64,000 nt of DNA from Cypionkella sp. (lineage in GTDB: Bacteria > Pseudomonadota > Alphaproteobacteria > Rhodobacterales > Rhodobacteraceae). The notes beneath the pieces are model-generated. The model did not search any database. It worked only from the letters and a program-made list of their open reading frames with translations, and was not told the DNA's origin. Position numbers and translations under genes: made by a program. The stretch spans positions 1 through 64,000 of the forward strand of contig JALRIN010000009.1 in NCBI GenBank assembly GCA_023255415.1, in the 5' to 3' direction. Below are positions 33,884 through 42,628 of the stretch, one piece after another. Each line of letters starts with the position of its first letter. Positions within the stretch are counted from its first letter, which is position 1.

Positions 33884-36830
33884 GAAGGCGCTCTCCCTCT
33901 GGGTCGATAAAATGGGCGCTGACGACTTCGACCAGCGTTTCGGCGTTTTGCACCGGGTTGACCGCGCGCAAGATCTCGCCGCTGCGGGCGGCACCGTTTT
34001 TCAGATAACCAAGGCCGATGCTGTGGCCAAGGCTGGGCGAAAACGCCACCGAGGTTAGATAGCCCTGATCATTGGCAGCATTTGCCGCGGCATCTTTGCC
34101 GATCAGATGCGATCCAGCGGCAAAGCTGTGCTGCGGATTGACGGGGCGGAAGCCGACAAGGCGCAGCGCATCGGGTTGGTTCAGGCCTTCGCGTTCCGAT
34201 AGGGTCGAGCCAATGGCGTCTTTCTTTTTGCTGACCATACCGCCCATGCCAAGGTTCAGGGCGGTGCTAGTGCCGTTCAGTTCGTTGCCCGCGACATGTC
34301 CCTTTTCAATGCGCATCACACCAAGCGCTTCGGTGCCATAGACGGTAGCGTCATATTCGCGGCCGTCCTCGACCAAACGTCGCATCAGCGCGTCGCCGTA
34401 GCGGGTGGGCACGGCCAGCTCGAAGGCCAATTCGCCTGAAAAGGAAATCCGAAACAGCCGTGCGCGCAGACCGCCGCAGACAGTGATCTCGCCGCAGCCC
34501 ATATAGGGAAAGGCCGCATTGCTGATTTCAAATGCCGGATCGACGATCTTTTCCAGCAGCTTACGCGCATTCGGCCCCGCAATCGAATATTGTGCCCAAG
34601 CTTCGGTGGTCGAGATGATCTGCACATCCAGATCTGGCCACAGGCATTGGCGGCAAAACTCCAGATGGCGGTAAACCCCGACCGCATTGGCGGTGGTGGT
34701 GGTCATAACAAAGTGATCTTCGGCCAGCCGCGCGGTGGTGCCATCGTCCATCGCTATTCCGTCTTCGCGCAGCATCAGCCCATAGCGGACTTTGCCAACG
34801 CCCAACTTGCCAAAGGCATTGGCATAGATGCGGTTCAGAAACTCGGCCACATCAGTGCCCTGCACATCAATCTTGCCAAGCGTGGTGACATCGCAAATGC
34901 CCACCGATCTGCGCGTGGCCAGCACCTCGCGGTCCACCGATTGGCGCCATGTGGTCTCACCCGCACGGGGGAACCATTGCGCGCGCAGCCACATGCCGAC
35001 CTCGACAAAGACAGCGCCCTGTTCTGCCGCCCAATGATGGCTGGGGGTCAGGCGGGTGGGGCGAAAATCTGCACCGCTTGCGCGCCCGGCAAAGGCCGCA
35101 ATCGACACTGGCGTATAGGGCGGGCGGAACATGGTGGTCCCGGTTTCGGGAATGGATTTGCCGGTCATCTCGGCCATCACCGCCAGTCCGCCGATGTTCG
35201 AGGTTTTGCCCTGATCGGTGGCCATGCCAAGGGTGGTGTAGCGTTTCAGATGCTCGACCGAGATATAACCTTCCTGATGCGCCAGCTTCACATCCTTAAC
35301 CGTGACATCGTTTTGCTGGTCCAGCCAAGCCCGCCCCTTGCCCGGCACATGAAACAGCGGGGTCAGCCGCGGCGGGTTGTCTTCGGTTGCGGGCAGCTTT
35401 GGCAAGGTCGCGCTGATCCCCAGATCGGCAAGGCAAGCCACCGCTGCCGCCGCCGCCGAGGCAAGCGCCGCGGTGGTTGACATCTGCCCGTTTGCCGCAC
35501 CCGCCACGCTCATGCCCATAGGCAGGTTTGCCCCCGGCACAAAGGCCGCAAGGCTTGCGTCCCACTTGGGCTTGCCACGCTGATGACACGTCAGATGCAC
35601 ATTTGGGTTCCAGCCGCCCGAAACACCAAGCGCTTGGCAGTCAATCCTGCGGCTTTGGCCATTCGGCAGGCCAACCGTGACCGAGCTCAGCCCCAGCCTG
35701 CCTGCCGAATTGGTGACGACGGCCCCCGCCAAAACCTCATAGGCGCTAGACTTCGGCGCATCGGCGCGGCTGTCGATCACAGCGGCAATGCGCAGACCTT
35801 TGGCCAAAAGATCGCGAGCGGTGGTGTGGCCTTCGTCATTATTGGTGAAAATCGCCACCTCTTGACCAACCGCCGCCGCCCAGCGGTTGGCATAGCTGCG
35901 CAAGGCCGAGCCCAGCATGATACCGGGGCGGTCGTTGTTTTCAAAAGCAATGGGCCGCTCGATTGCCCCTGCGCAAAGCAGGCTGCGTTTGGTGTAGATC
36001 CGCCACAGGATTTGGCGCGGCGTGCCAGCCGCAGGGCTTGGCAGATGATCGGAAACCCGTTCCAGCGCGCCGTAGATGCCGTGATCAAACACGCCCAACA
36101 CGGTGGTGCGTGCCATCAGCCGCACATTGGGCAGGCTTGCCAATTCGGCAACGGCCGCGCGCGCCCAATCTGCCCCCGGGGCCTCATCCAGCCGATAGTT
36201 TTCGCTGTTCAGCCGACCGCCCAGCACGAAATCTTCATCCGCCAATATCACATCCGCGCCGCTGCGCCCCGCCGTCAGCGCCGCAGCCAGCCCCGCTGGC
36301 CCCGCACCAATGATCAACAGATCGCAGTGCAAAAAGCCCTTGTCGTAAAGATCGGGGTCGGGCTGTCCGCTTAGGCTGCCCAGACCTGCGGCACGGCGGA
36401 TGACCGGCTCGTAAAGCTTTTCCCACAACGCTTTTGGCCACATGAAGGTCTTGTAATAGAAACCAGCGGCAAAAAACGGCGACAGCAGATCATTCACCGC
36501 CAAAAGATCAAACGAAAGGCGGCCGACGTAGTTCTGGCTGCGCGCGCACAGCCCGTGGTAAAGCTCGGCTACGGTGGCGCGCGCATTGGGTTCTTGCCGC
36601 GCACCCGTGCGCAAGGCGACGAGGGCATTGGGTTCTTCTGACCCCGCGGTCAACGGCCCGCGCGGGCGGTGATATTTGAACGACCGCCCCATCAGCCGCA
36701 CCCCATTGGCCAGCAGCGCCGAAGCCAGCGTATCGCCCGGATGGCCCTGAAAGGTCTTGCCGTCAAACTGAAATTCCAGCGTCTTTTGGCGGTCAATCAG
36801 CCCGCCTGCGATTCGGTTTATCTGGCTCAT
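33876..36830 (-). CDS. soxA: Sarcosine oxidase alpha subunit
   Basis: 984 aa, full length. It has a 2Fe-2S-like/SoxX-type N-terminal fold (TFQGHPGDTLASALLANGVRLMGRSFKYHRPRG) and a Rossmann domain at about residue 170 (LLIIGAGPAGLAAALTAGRSGA) for the dinucleotide. The GAIERPIAFENNDRPGIMLG segment follows. The C-terminal ~380 residues form a GcvT-like tetrahydrofolate domain (RSVGICDVTTLGKIDVQGTDVAEFLNRIY). The complex oxidises sarcosine to glycine, passing the methyl group as 5,10-methylene-THF or formaldehyde. ATG overlaps the soxD stop. Confidence 0.97.
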   Translation of the reverse strand: MSQINRIAGGLIDRQKTLEFQFDGKTFQGHPGDTLASALLANGVRLMGRSFKYHRPRGPLTAGSEEPNALVALRTGARQEPNARATVAELYHGLCARSQNYVGRLSFDLLAVNDLLSPFFAAGFYYKTFMWPKALWEKLYEPVIRRAAGLGSLSGQPDPDLYDKGFLHCDLLIIGAGPAGLAAALTAGRSGADVILADEDFVLGGRLNSENYRLDEAPGADWARAAVAELASLPNVRLMARTTVLGVFDHGIYGALERVSDHLPSPAAGTPRQILWRIYTKRSLLCAGAIERPIAFENNDRPGIMLGSALRSYANRWAAAVGQEVAIFTNNDEGHTTARDLLAKGLRIAAVIDSRADAPKSSAYEVLAGAVVTNSAGRLGLSSVTVGLPNGQSRRIDCQALGVSGGWNPNVHLTCHQRGKPKWDASLAAFVPGANLPMGMSVAGAANGQMSTTAALASAAAAAVACLADLGISATLPKLPATEDNPPRLTPLFHVPGKGRAWLDQQNDVTVKDVKLAHQEGYISVEHLKRYTTLGMATDQGKTSNIGGLAVMAEMTGKSIPETGTTMFRPPYTPVSIAAFAGRASGADFRPTRLTPSHHWAAEQGAVFVEVGMWLRAQWFPRAGETTWRQSVDREVLATRRSVGICDVTTLGKIDVQGTDVAEFLNRIYANAFGKLGVGKVRYGLMLREDGIAMDDGTTARLAEDHFVMTTTTANAVGVYRHLEFCRQCLWPDLDVQIISTTEAWAQYSIAGPNARKLLEKIVDPAFEISNAAFPYMGCGEITVCGGLRARLFRISFSGELAFELAVPTRYGDALMRRLVEDGREYDATVYGTEALGVMRIEKGHVAGNELNGTSTALNLGMGGMVSKKKDAIGSTLSEREGLNQPDALRLVGFRPVNPQHSFAAGSHLIGKDAAANAANDQGYLTSVAFSPSLGHSIGLGYLKNGAARSGEILRAVNPVQNAETLVEVVSAHFIDPEGERLRA

Positions 36831-37114
36831 GTGCTGCGGCCTTTGGCTTTGGCCACATCGCGGGCCAGCTCGACAGAGGTGATGTCGTGGGTAAGTGTAT
36901 TGCGCGTGACCACCAGCCAGGATCGGTCGCCCTGCTCATGAAACCACAGCTCGCGGTGCAGACCCGCGGGGTTATTGCGCAGATAGAGGTAGTCATAAAA
37001 CTGATCGACCGCATCAGCGGCTTGCCAATCAGGGCGCTCGATCAGGCTGGCGTCGCCCAGATAGGTGAATTCCTGACTGTCGCGCGGGCCAAGCAGCGGG
37101 TGGTTGATGATCAT
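36827..37114 (-). CDS. soxD: Sarcosine oxidase delta subunit
   Basis: 95 aa from the ATG at 37114. It contains INHPLLGPRDSQEFTYLGDASL, then YDYLYLRNNPAGLHRELWFHEQGDRSWLVVTRNTLTHDI, the conserved SoxD core. In known SoxD proteins a Cys/His zinc site is present, whereas the usual first CPxCG here reads HPLLG; that zinc site looks lost. Lies 10 bp after soxB and overlaps soxA. Confidence 0.92.
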   Translation of the reverse strand: MIINHPLLGPRDSQEFTYLGDASLIERPDWQAADAVDQFYDYLYLRNNPAGLHRELWFHEQGDRSWLVVTRNTLTHDITSVELARDVAKAKGRST

Positions 37115-37124
37115 CTGAGATCCC

Positions 37125-38375
37125 TCAATGTAAATTGGGCTGCGCGCCCATGCCTTTTTCGTCAATCATCAGCCCCTTGCGAAAGCGATCAAAGCGGTAG
37201 GCCGTGGCGGTTGGGTGCGGAGTGTCGGTGGCCAGCAGATGCGCAAAGCACATGCCGCTGGCCGGTGTCGCCTTGAAGCCGCCATAGCACCAGCCGCCGT
37301 TGAAATAGAGCCCGCCGATATCGGTCTTGTCGATGATCGGGCTGCCATCCATCGACATATCCATGATGCCGCCCCACATCCGCAGCAGCTTGGCGCGGCC
37401 GATCATCGGCATCAGGCTCATGCCGCCTTCGCAAACATCTTCGACCACCGGCAGGTTGCCGCGCTGGGCATAAGAGTTGTAACCATCAATATCGCCGCCA
37501 AACACCAGACCGCCCTTGTCGGATTGGCTGACATAGAAATGCCCAGCGCCATAGGTGATAACGCCAGGGATAATCGGCTTCAGCCCTTCCGAGACAAAGG
37601 CTTGCAGCACATGGCTTTCAATCGGCAGCCGCATGCCCGCCTTGGACATCACAGCGCCGGAAGATCCCGCAACCGCCACGCCCACTTTGGCGGCAGCAAT
37701 ATATCCGCGCGTGGTTTCCACCCCAAGGCAGATGCCGTTTTCAATCCGAAAGCCTACGACCTCGCAGTTCTGGATGATATCAACGCCGCGACTGTCTGCA
37801 CCGCGCGCATAACCCCAGGCCACCGCATCATGCCGCACAGTGCCGCCGCGCGGTTGAAGCAAGCCGCCTTTGATCGGAAAGCGGGCGGAGGCAAAGTTCA
37901 GGAAAGGCGCCATCTTGCGTACGCCTTCTGCATCCAGCAATTCGGCATCAACCCCGTTCAGCCGCATGCCGTTCGCCCTTCGCCGAAAGGCATCGCGCTG
38001 CGCATCGGTGTGACACAGGTTCAGCACACCGCGCTGACTGACCATTGCGTTAAAGTTGAAGTCTTGCTCCAACCCTTCCCAAAGTTTCATCGAGTATTCA
38101 TAAAACGGCTCGTTGCCATCTAGAAGATAGTTTGATCGGATGATCGTGGTGTTGCGCCCGACATTGCCGCCGCCAATCCAACCCTTTTCGATCACCGCCA
38201 CGCTGGCTTTGGAATAGACGCGCGCAAGATAATAGGCCGTGGCCAAGCCATGGCCGCCGCCGCCTACGACAACAATATCGTAGCGGGACTTGGGCTCTGG
38301 ATCGCGCCAGGCGCGGCCCCAGCCTTTATGTCCGTTCAGAGCCTGCTGTAGAACCTTGAATCCCGAATAGCGCAT
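37125..38375 (-). CDS. soxB: Sarcosine oxidase beta subunit
   Basis: 416 aa FAD-dependent oxidase. The N-terminal MRYSGFKVLQQALNGHKGWGRAWRDP lead-in is typical of SoxB. The dinucleotide-binding GGGGHGLATAYYLAR follows, then GGGNVGRNTTIIRSNYLLD, where the His of other flavin-attachment motifs is not seen, and the DAO-family C-terminus GGIMDMSMDGSPIIDKT and NGGWCYGGFKATPASG. Carries the covalent FMN/FAD site region of the heterotetramer. First gene of the soxBDAG unit; its promoter should lie within 38376-38700. Confidence 0.96.
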   Translation of the reverse strand: MRYSGFKVLQQALNGHKGWGRAWRDPEPKSRYDIVVVGGGGHGLATAYYLARVYSKASVAVIEKGWIGGGNVGRNTTIIRSNYLLDGNEPFYEYSMKLWEGLEQDFNFNAMVSQRGVLNLCHTDAQRDAFRRRANGMRLNGVDAELLDAEGVRKMAPFLNFASARFPIKGGLLQPRGGTVRHDAVAWGYARGADSRGVDIIQNCEVVGFRIENGICLGVETTRGYIAAAKVGVAVAGSSGAVMSKAGMRLPIESHVLQAFVSEGLKPIIPGVITYGAGHFYVSQSDKGGLVFGGDIDGYNSYAQRGNLPVVEDVCEGGMSLMPMIGRAKLLRMWGGIMDMSMDGSPIIDKTDIGGLYFNGGWCYGGFKATPASGMCFAHLLATDTPHPTATAYRFDRFRKGLMIDEKGMGAQPNLH

Positions 38376-38719
38376 ATCGACCCCTGATCATGTCAGCCCG
38401 AAAGTGACGCATCGCCATTGGCCCGAACAGGGTCGGTTCAGACATTCTGCTTGCGACATCCGACATGGGACCCTTTTTTCTTTTGGTTTCAAAAGGGCTT
38501 ATGGAATTCGATCGCCCTTCAGAGACTGGAGAAATGACCAAAATAGGTCTCTAAAAGCCTATTGTCGCTAACCGAGAGCCCCGCGCGCTGGAAGGGAGAA
38601 TGCAAAAAATAACATTTTCAATATATTGAAATTTTCAGGCGGCGCGCCCCATTCAAAATTAAACTGGTTCTGTTTTATGACAGGTTTGCAGCTCAGTTAA
38701 GATGGATCATGATTAGGTT
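38376..38719. other. Non-coding region upstream of soxBDAG with a 16-bp palindrome
   Basis: No credible gene. TTTCAATATATTGAAA at 38616-38631 is a perfect 16-bp palindrome in AT-rich sequence about 240 bp before soxB. It may be an operator or part of the element end. The rest shows nothing I can name. Confidence 0.45.
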
Positions 38720-39115
38720 TCATGCCGCTTGGTTCATCTGTGTTGCCTCAAAGTATGCGTCGTCTGGCGTCCATTTATGAAGGGCCGTGTGCGCTCGCTC
38801 GGCACTGAAGAATTCGAGCCATTCGTCGATAACGCGTTTGGCTTGGAACCTGTCGTGCAATTCGTGCAGATCACGGCCTCCTGATGACGTGATCGCCACA
38901 GCCTTTCGATGAAGATATTATCGAGACAACGGCCTCGGCCATGCATGGCGATCTTGATCTTGGCAACGCTGAGGGTGGTGATCGAGGCCGTCTCGGTAAA
39001 CTGCGATCCTGGATCTGTATTCATTATCGCGGGTTTGCGGTATTTGGAGACGGCCTCGCTTGAAGCCTCGACACAAAAGCTGGCGTCCAGCGTAGTTGAT
39101 ATCCTGCGCTGTCGA
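38720..39115 (-). pseudogene. Frameshifted IS3-family transposase remnant
   Basis: The minus strand encodes the C-terminal half of an IS3-type OrfB integrase core: DASFCVEA, NTDPGSQFT, MHGRGRCLDNIFIERLWRS. The frame shifts near 38890 and continues as HELHDRFQAKRVIDEWLEFF, then AERAHTALHKWTPDDAYFEA, with a stop at 38720. The N-terminal half and OrfA are gone and no inverted ends are recognised. It is an old insertion scar close to the right attachment site. Confidence 0.85.
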
Positions 39116-39308
39116 CATTTAACATTTCAACGGAAAAGCCCAATCACCTTCGGTCGCCAAGTGCGATGATAGGGTGGTCGGAGCCAGACAAATACCCGCT
39201 AGGACTAAATAAAAGTCCAGTACGTTCCAATTACTAATGGGGGGAAGGAAGGGGGCATGCTATATTGATCTACGCAAATCGTATTAGATATCAATATTTT
39301 AAAAATTT

Positions 39309-39326
39309 AAGTGGCAGCCCGTAGGG
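39309..39326. repeat. Right attachment repeat (attR) at tRNA-Glu 3' end
   Basis: AAGTGGCAGCCCGTAGGG, identical to 17176-17193. Fifteen of the 18 bases are the 3' end of the tRNA-Glu gene, including the encoded CCA. The integrated DNA therefore lies on the 3' side of an intact tRNA. Confidence 0.8.
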
Positions 39327-39386
39327 GAGTCGAACCCCTCTTGCCTGGTTGAAAACCAGATGTCCTAACCGATAGACGAACGGGCC
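39312..39386 (-). tRNA. tRNA-Glu (anticodon TTC)
   Basis: 75 nt with encoded CCA. The acceptor stem GGCCCGT pairs with ACGGGCT (first pair G-U); the anticodon stem TCTGG/CCAGG has loop TTTTCAA, giving anticodon TTC. The T arm has GGTTCGACTCC. The 3' end is the target of the neighbouring integrative element, and the tRNA is left complete. Confidence 0.96.
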
Positions 39387-39440
39387 ACTGGAGCGCTTCC
39401 TAGAGGGGAATGCGGTGGGGTGCAAGGGGGGGAAAGCGGG

Positions 39441-40238
39441 TTATTTGTCGATTTTTGCCGCCATTAGCGCGATCGCTTGTTGGTAGACGGTGGCGGCGTT
39501 CCATTCTTGGATCACGGCAAAGTTCGGCTCGCCTTCTTGGTAGCCCTTGCCCGGCTGCCAGCCCTTTTGGGCCAGGTAATTTGCCGTTGTCGCCATGGCA
39601 TCGGTCAGGTTTTCCAGATCGATGCGCCCGTCGCCATTGCCGTCGACGCCGTAGCGCTGGGCATTGCCCATCAGGAACTGCGTGTGACCCCATTCGCCGT
39701 GCTTGGCGCCGCGACTGGCGGGGCTGATTGCGCCTTGATCCACCATCTGCAGGGCTGCGATCAGATGTGGTTTAAAGTAATCTGACCGCCGGCAATCCCA
39801 AACCAAAGTCGCCACCGCCGAGACGATATTGGTATCGCCCATAAAGCCGCCAAAGCCGGTTTCCATGCCGTGAATCGCCAGCAAAACCCCTGCTGGCACG
39901 CCGTATTGCGCCTGAATTGCTGCGAAAAGCGCGGCTTTCTTGGCTTTGCGTTTGCGCCCCTGTGCGACAATGGTATCGGCACCGCGCAGGGTCAGAAATT
40001 TCTCCAGCGTGTATTTAAAGCTTTTCTGGTTGCGGTCGGCAGAAATGGTGGCGGTTGAATATCGCGCGCCTTTCAGCGCCGCCAGGCCCGCAGGGCCCAC
40101 ACCGGCGGCCCGCGCCTCGGATGCGATCTCGGATTTCCAGCCGTCAAATCCGGCAGCGGTATTGCCGCAGCCTGCGGCCCAGACATGGCTCGCTAGCAGC
40201 AGGGCAGGGATAAGTGTTGCAACAAATATTTTCGCCAT
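39441..40238 (-). CDS. MltB-like lytic murein transglycosylase
   Basis: 265 aa. Signal peptide about residues 1-21, ending HVWA before AGCG. The SLT_2 domain is clear: VPAGVLLAIHGMETGFGGFMGD, where the Glu of HGMETGFG is the catalytic residue, then GEWGHTQFLMGNAQRYGVDGNGDGRIDLENLTDAMATTANYLAQKGW. It cleaves peptidoglycan glycan strands in the periplasm. No C-terminal peptidoglycan-binding domain. Single gene between tRNA-Glu and the sugar importer. Confidence 0.92.
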   Translation of the reverse strand: MAKIFVATLIPALLLASHVWAAGCGNTAAGFDGWKSEIASEARAAGVGPAGLAALKGARYSTATISADRNQKSFKYTLEKFLTLRGADTIVAQGRKRKAKKAALFAAIQAQYGVPAGVLLAIHGMETGFGGFMGDTNIVSAVATLVWDCRRSDYFKPHLIAALQMVDQGAISPASRGAKHGEWGHTQFLMGNAQRYGVDGNGDGRIDLENLTDAMATTANYLAQKGWQPGKGYQEGEPNFAVIQEWNAATVYQQAIALMAAKIDK

Positions 40239-40340
40239 CTTAGGCCTTTAATAACAATACAGGTCTTTCAGCATAGCCGCATCGGCTTGGCACGCAAGCT
40301 TGCAGTGCCGGTTGCGCAAAACACAGGCGGCAGACATGGG

Positions 40341-40370
40341 AAAGGCGCAAGGTGTGACCCTTGCGCCTTT
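40341..40370. terminator. Rho-independent terminator after the xyl-type transporter operon
   Basis: Perfect 12-bp stem AAAGGCGCAAGG/CCTTGCGCCTTT with loop TGTGAC, 19 bp beyond the ATPase stop on the minus strand. T residues in the stem end form the tail. Confidence 0.85.
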
Positions 40371-40388
40371 GCTTTGCTGGACTGCGGA

Positions 40389-41147
40389 TCAGACTGCGCT
40401 GTCGGGCTTTTTGCCCATGATGATCATGCCAAGGATATCCTCGTCGGTCACTTCGTTGACGTTCACGGTGCCCACACGCTGGCCGTTCTTCATCACCACG
40501 GCGCGATCGCAAAGATCCATCACCGCGTGGATGTCATGTTCGATCAAGAAAATGCCGATGCCTTGCTTTTTCAGCTCGGCAATCAGCTCGGCAACCATCT
40601 GGGTCTCTTGCGGCCCCAGCGCTGCGGTCGGCTCGTCCATGATCAGGATCTTGGCGTTGAAATAGACCGCGCGGGCGATGGCCACAGATTGACGCTGACC
40701 GCCGGAAAGTGCGGAAACCGGCACGTCGAACTTGCGGAAGTTTGGGTTCAGCCGTGCAAGGATCTTGCGGGTCTCGGCCTCCATCGCGCTGTCGTCCAGA
40801 AAGCCGCCTGGGCCAACAATCTCGCGGCCCAAGAACAGGTTCGAGGCCGCGTTCAGGTTATCTGCCAGAGCAAGCGTCTGATAGATCGTTTCAATGTTAT
40901 AGCTGCGGGCATCGCGCGGGTTGTTGATCTCGGCTTTCTCGCCATTGATAAAAATCTCGCCCGCGTCGGCTTGATAGGCCCCGGAAAGACATTTGATCAG
41001 CGTTGATTTGCCCGCACCATTGTGCCCCAGAAGGCCAACGACTTCACCCGGATGCAGGTCGATCGAGACATGATCAACCGCCTTGATGCCGCCAAAGGCG
41101 ATCGAGATATTGCGCATCTCGACCAGAGGTGTTCCTGATTTGCTCAT
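40389..41147 (-). CDS. Single-domain sugar ABC ATPase (XylG/FrcA-like)
   Basis: 252 aa from the ATG at 41147 (GGGGTGA upstream). Walker A GLLGHNGAGKST, signature LSGGQRQSVAIARA, Walker B ILIMDEPTAALGPQE and switch His FLIEHDIH are intact. Most CUT2 ATPases such as E. coli XylG are fused duplicates of ~500 aa; this one has a single domain, like FrcA of rhizobia. It must work as a homodimer. Operon partner of the permease upstream (12-bp gap). Confidence 0.92.
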   Translation of the reverse strand: MSKSGTPLVEMRNISIAFGGIKAVDHVSIDLHPGEVVGLLGHNGAGKSTLIKCLSGAYQADAGEIFINGEKAEINNPRDARSYNIETIYQTLALADNLNAASNLFLGREIVGPGGFLDDSAMEAETRKILARLNPNFRKFDVPVSALSGGQRQSVAIARAVYFNAKILIMDEPTAALGPQETQMVAELIAELKKQGIGIFLIEHDIHAVMDLCDRAVVMKNGQRVGTVNVNEVTDEDILGMIIMGKKPDSAV

Positions 41148-41158
41148 TTCGTCACCCC

Positions 41159-42493
41159 TCAATTGGTTTTCTTGCGGTAGATGATGTCAAGATAGACAGC
41201 CAGCACCAGCGCCAAGCCGACCACGATTTTGCGGTAAGACCCGTCGCCATAGCCGATCAGCACCATGCCGGTTTGCAAGCTTTGGATCACCATAGTGCCG
41301 ATGATGGCGCCGTAGATTGTGCCCACACCGCCCGCAAGCGAGGTGCCGCCGATCACAGCCGATGCGATGACGTAAAGTTCCTCCAGATCGCCAAGCGCGT
41401 TGGTGGCCGAGGTCAGGCGCGCCGAGGCAACCACAGCTGCAAGACCGGCCAGCATCCCCATCAGCGCAAAGATCTTCACTGTCATCATTCGCGTGTCGAT
41501 GCCCGAAAGCGCTGCGGCCTCTGGGTTGCCACCGATGGCAAAGACATAGCGGCCAAAGCGGGTGCGGGTCATCAGAATGGTCATGCCAATGCCAACGGCT
41601 GCCAAGATCAGCACGGGGATCGCAAAGCCGTGGCTGATGAACAGCTCGCTTGGGGGGGTGCTGATGTTATGGGCTTCGGCATAGGCTTTGACGATGCCGA
41701 TGGGCCAAGGATAGGCGTCAACCACCAGCACGGCGGCCAACAACACACCGCAAGCAAGCCCGGCAACCGTTGCTTCTGCCCACATCGGGCGCAGGCGGAA
41801 GCCGTGCTTCATCCGGTTCATCCGGCCGCGATACATCAAGAACAGCACCGCAGCACATGCAATCAGCCCAACGATCCAGCTGCCGGTTGACCCGATGGCA
41901 CCATAAGGCCCGCCGCCCAGCAGGGCAAAGTTCTGATCCACCGGCGCAATGGTCTTGCCGTCGGCAACCAAAAACGCCGCCCCGCGCCAGATCAACATGC
42001 CGCCCAGCGTGACGATAAAGGCCGGAATGGCAAGGTAAGCGGTCAGCCAGCCCTGCAGGCAGCCAATCAGCCCGCCCAGCAAAATGCCGACAATCACAGT
42101 GATCACCCAGATCGCCGGATGGCCAAGGCCCAGATATTGCGGCAAGATATTAACCTGCAACACGCCCATGATCATGCCGGTAAAACCGACGATCGAGCCG
42201 ACCGAAAGGTCGATGTTGCGGGTGATAATGACCAAAACCATGCCCGTGGCCATAATGCCGGTCACAGCGGTCTGCACCGACAGGTTCCACAGGTTGCGCG
42301 GGGTCAGAAAGACGCCGCCACCTTTGAAAAAGACGCCATAAAAATGAAAGCCAAGCCAAATCAGGATCAGGGCCCCGACCATGCCCAACATGCGGGTGTC
42401 AAGCTCGGTTGCGCGAACGAATTTGGCGATAGGGTTCAGCTTGGCGGTGCTGACCTGAGGCGCGTGTTCTTGGTGATCGTTGGTGTCTGTCAT
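41159..42493 (-). CDS. xylH: XylH-like sugar ABC permease
   Basis: 444 aa from the ATG at 42493 (GAGGAC upstream). About ten or more membrane spans, with VITRNIDLSVGSIVGFTGM near residue 100 and IPAFIVTLGGMLIWRG, GRYVFAIGGNPEAAALSGIDTRMMTVKIFALMG and GGVGTIYGAIIGTMVIQSLQTGM. These are hallmarks of CUT2 permeases and closest to XylH. Takes up pentoses, D-xylose most likely. Confidence 0.92.
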   Translation of the reverse strand: MTDTNDHQEHAPQVSTAKLNPIAKFVRATELDTRMLGMVGALILIWLGFHFYGVFFKGGGVFLTPRNLWNLSVQTAVTGIMATGMVLVIITRNIDLSVGSIVGFTGMIMGVLQVNILPQYLGLGHPAIWVITVIVGILLGGLIGCLQGWLTAYLAIPAFIVTLGGMLIWRGAAFLVADGKTIAPVDQNFALLGGGPYGAIGSTGSWIVGLIACAAVLFLMYRGRMNRMKHGFRLRPMWAEATVAGLACGVLLAAVLVVDAYPWPIGIVKAYAEAHNISTPPSELFISHGFAIPVLILAAVGIGMTILMTRTRFGRYVFAIGGNPEAAALSGIDTRMMTVKIFALMGMLAGLAAVVASARLTSATNALGDLEELYVIASAVIGGTSLAGGVGTIYGAIIGTMVIQSLQTGMVLIGYGDGSYRKIVVGLALVLAVYLDIIYRKKTN

Positions 42494-42582
42494 GTCCTCA
42501 TCCAGCATCCGAGAGGGGAAGGCGCAGCCGTTTTGCAAAGAATTTAGATCAAATCTGTGATCGTATCTGCACGCGCGCCTAT

Positions 42583-42612
42583 AAAAAAGGCGCCACCCGA
42601 TAGGGTGACGCC
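42583..42612 (-). terminator. Attenuating hairpin after xylF
   Basis: On the minus strand GGCGTCACCC and GGGTGGCGCC form a stem with one mismatch and loop TATC, followed by TTTTTT. It would make binding protein mRNA more abundant than permease mRNA. Confidence 0.85.
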
Positions 42613-42628
42613 AATGGCTTAGGTCAGA

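Larger units (their letters stand above)
17176..39326. mobile_element. Putative 22-kb integrative element in tRNA-Glu carrying quaternary-amine/sarcosine catabolism genes
   Basis: Boundaries are the 18-bp exact direct repeats at 17176-17193 and 39309-39326. The right copy is the 3' end of an intact tRNA-Glu gene. The left end encodes an intact tyrosine integrase, an AlpA-like regulator and a D5-type primase, a set typical of P4-like satellites and mobilisable islands. No capsid, terminase, relaxase or conjugation genes are present. About 16 kb to the right is metabolic cargo ending in a degraded IS3 transposase. The original mobile unit may have been only the left 5 kb, with cargo captured later; that the 22-kb span moves as one unit is inference. 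Confidence 0.62.

Noticed and set aside
38326..38541. 71-codon minus-strand frame covering the soxB start
   Set aside because: Overlaps the conserved soxB N-terminus in another frame and has no support.
38376..38719. Possible glycine or methylation-cycle riboswitch upstream of sox genes
   Set aside because: I could not find the paired helices or conserved core of a glycine riboswitch; only a palindrome is visible.
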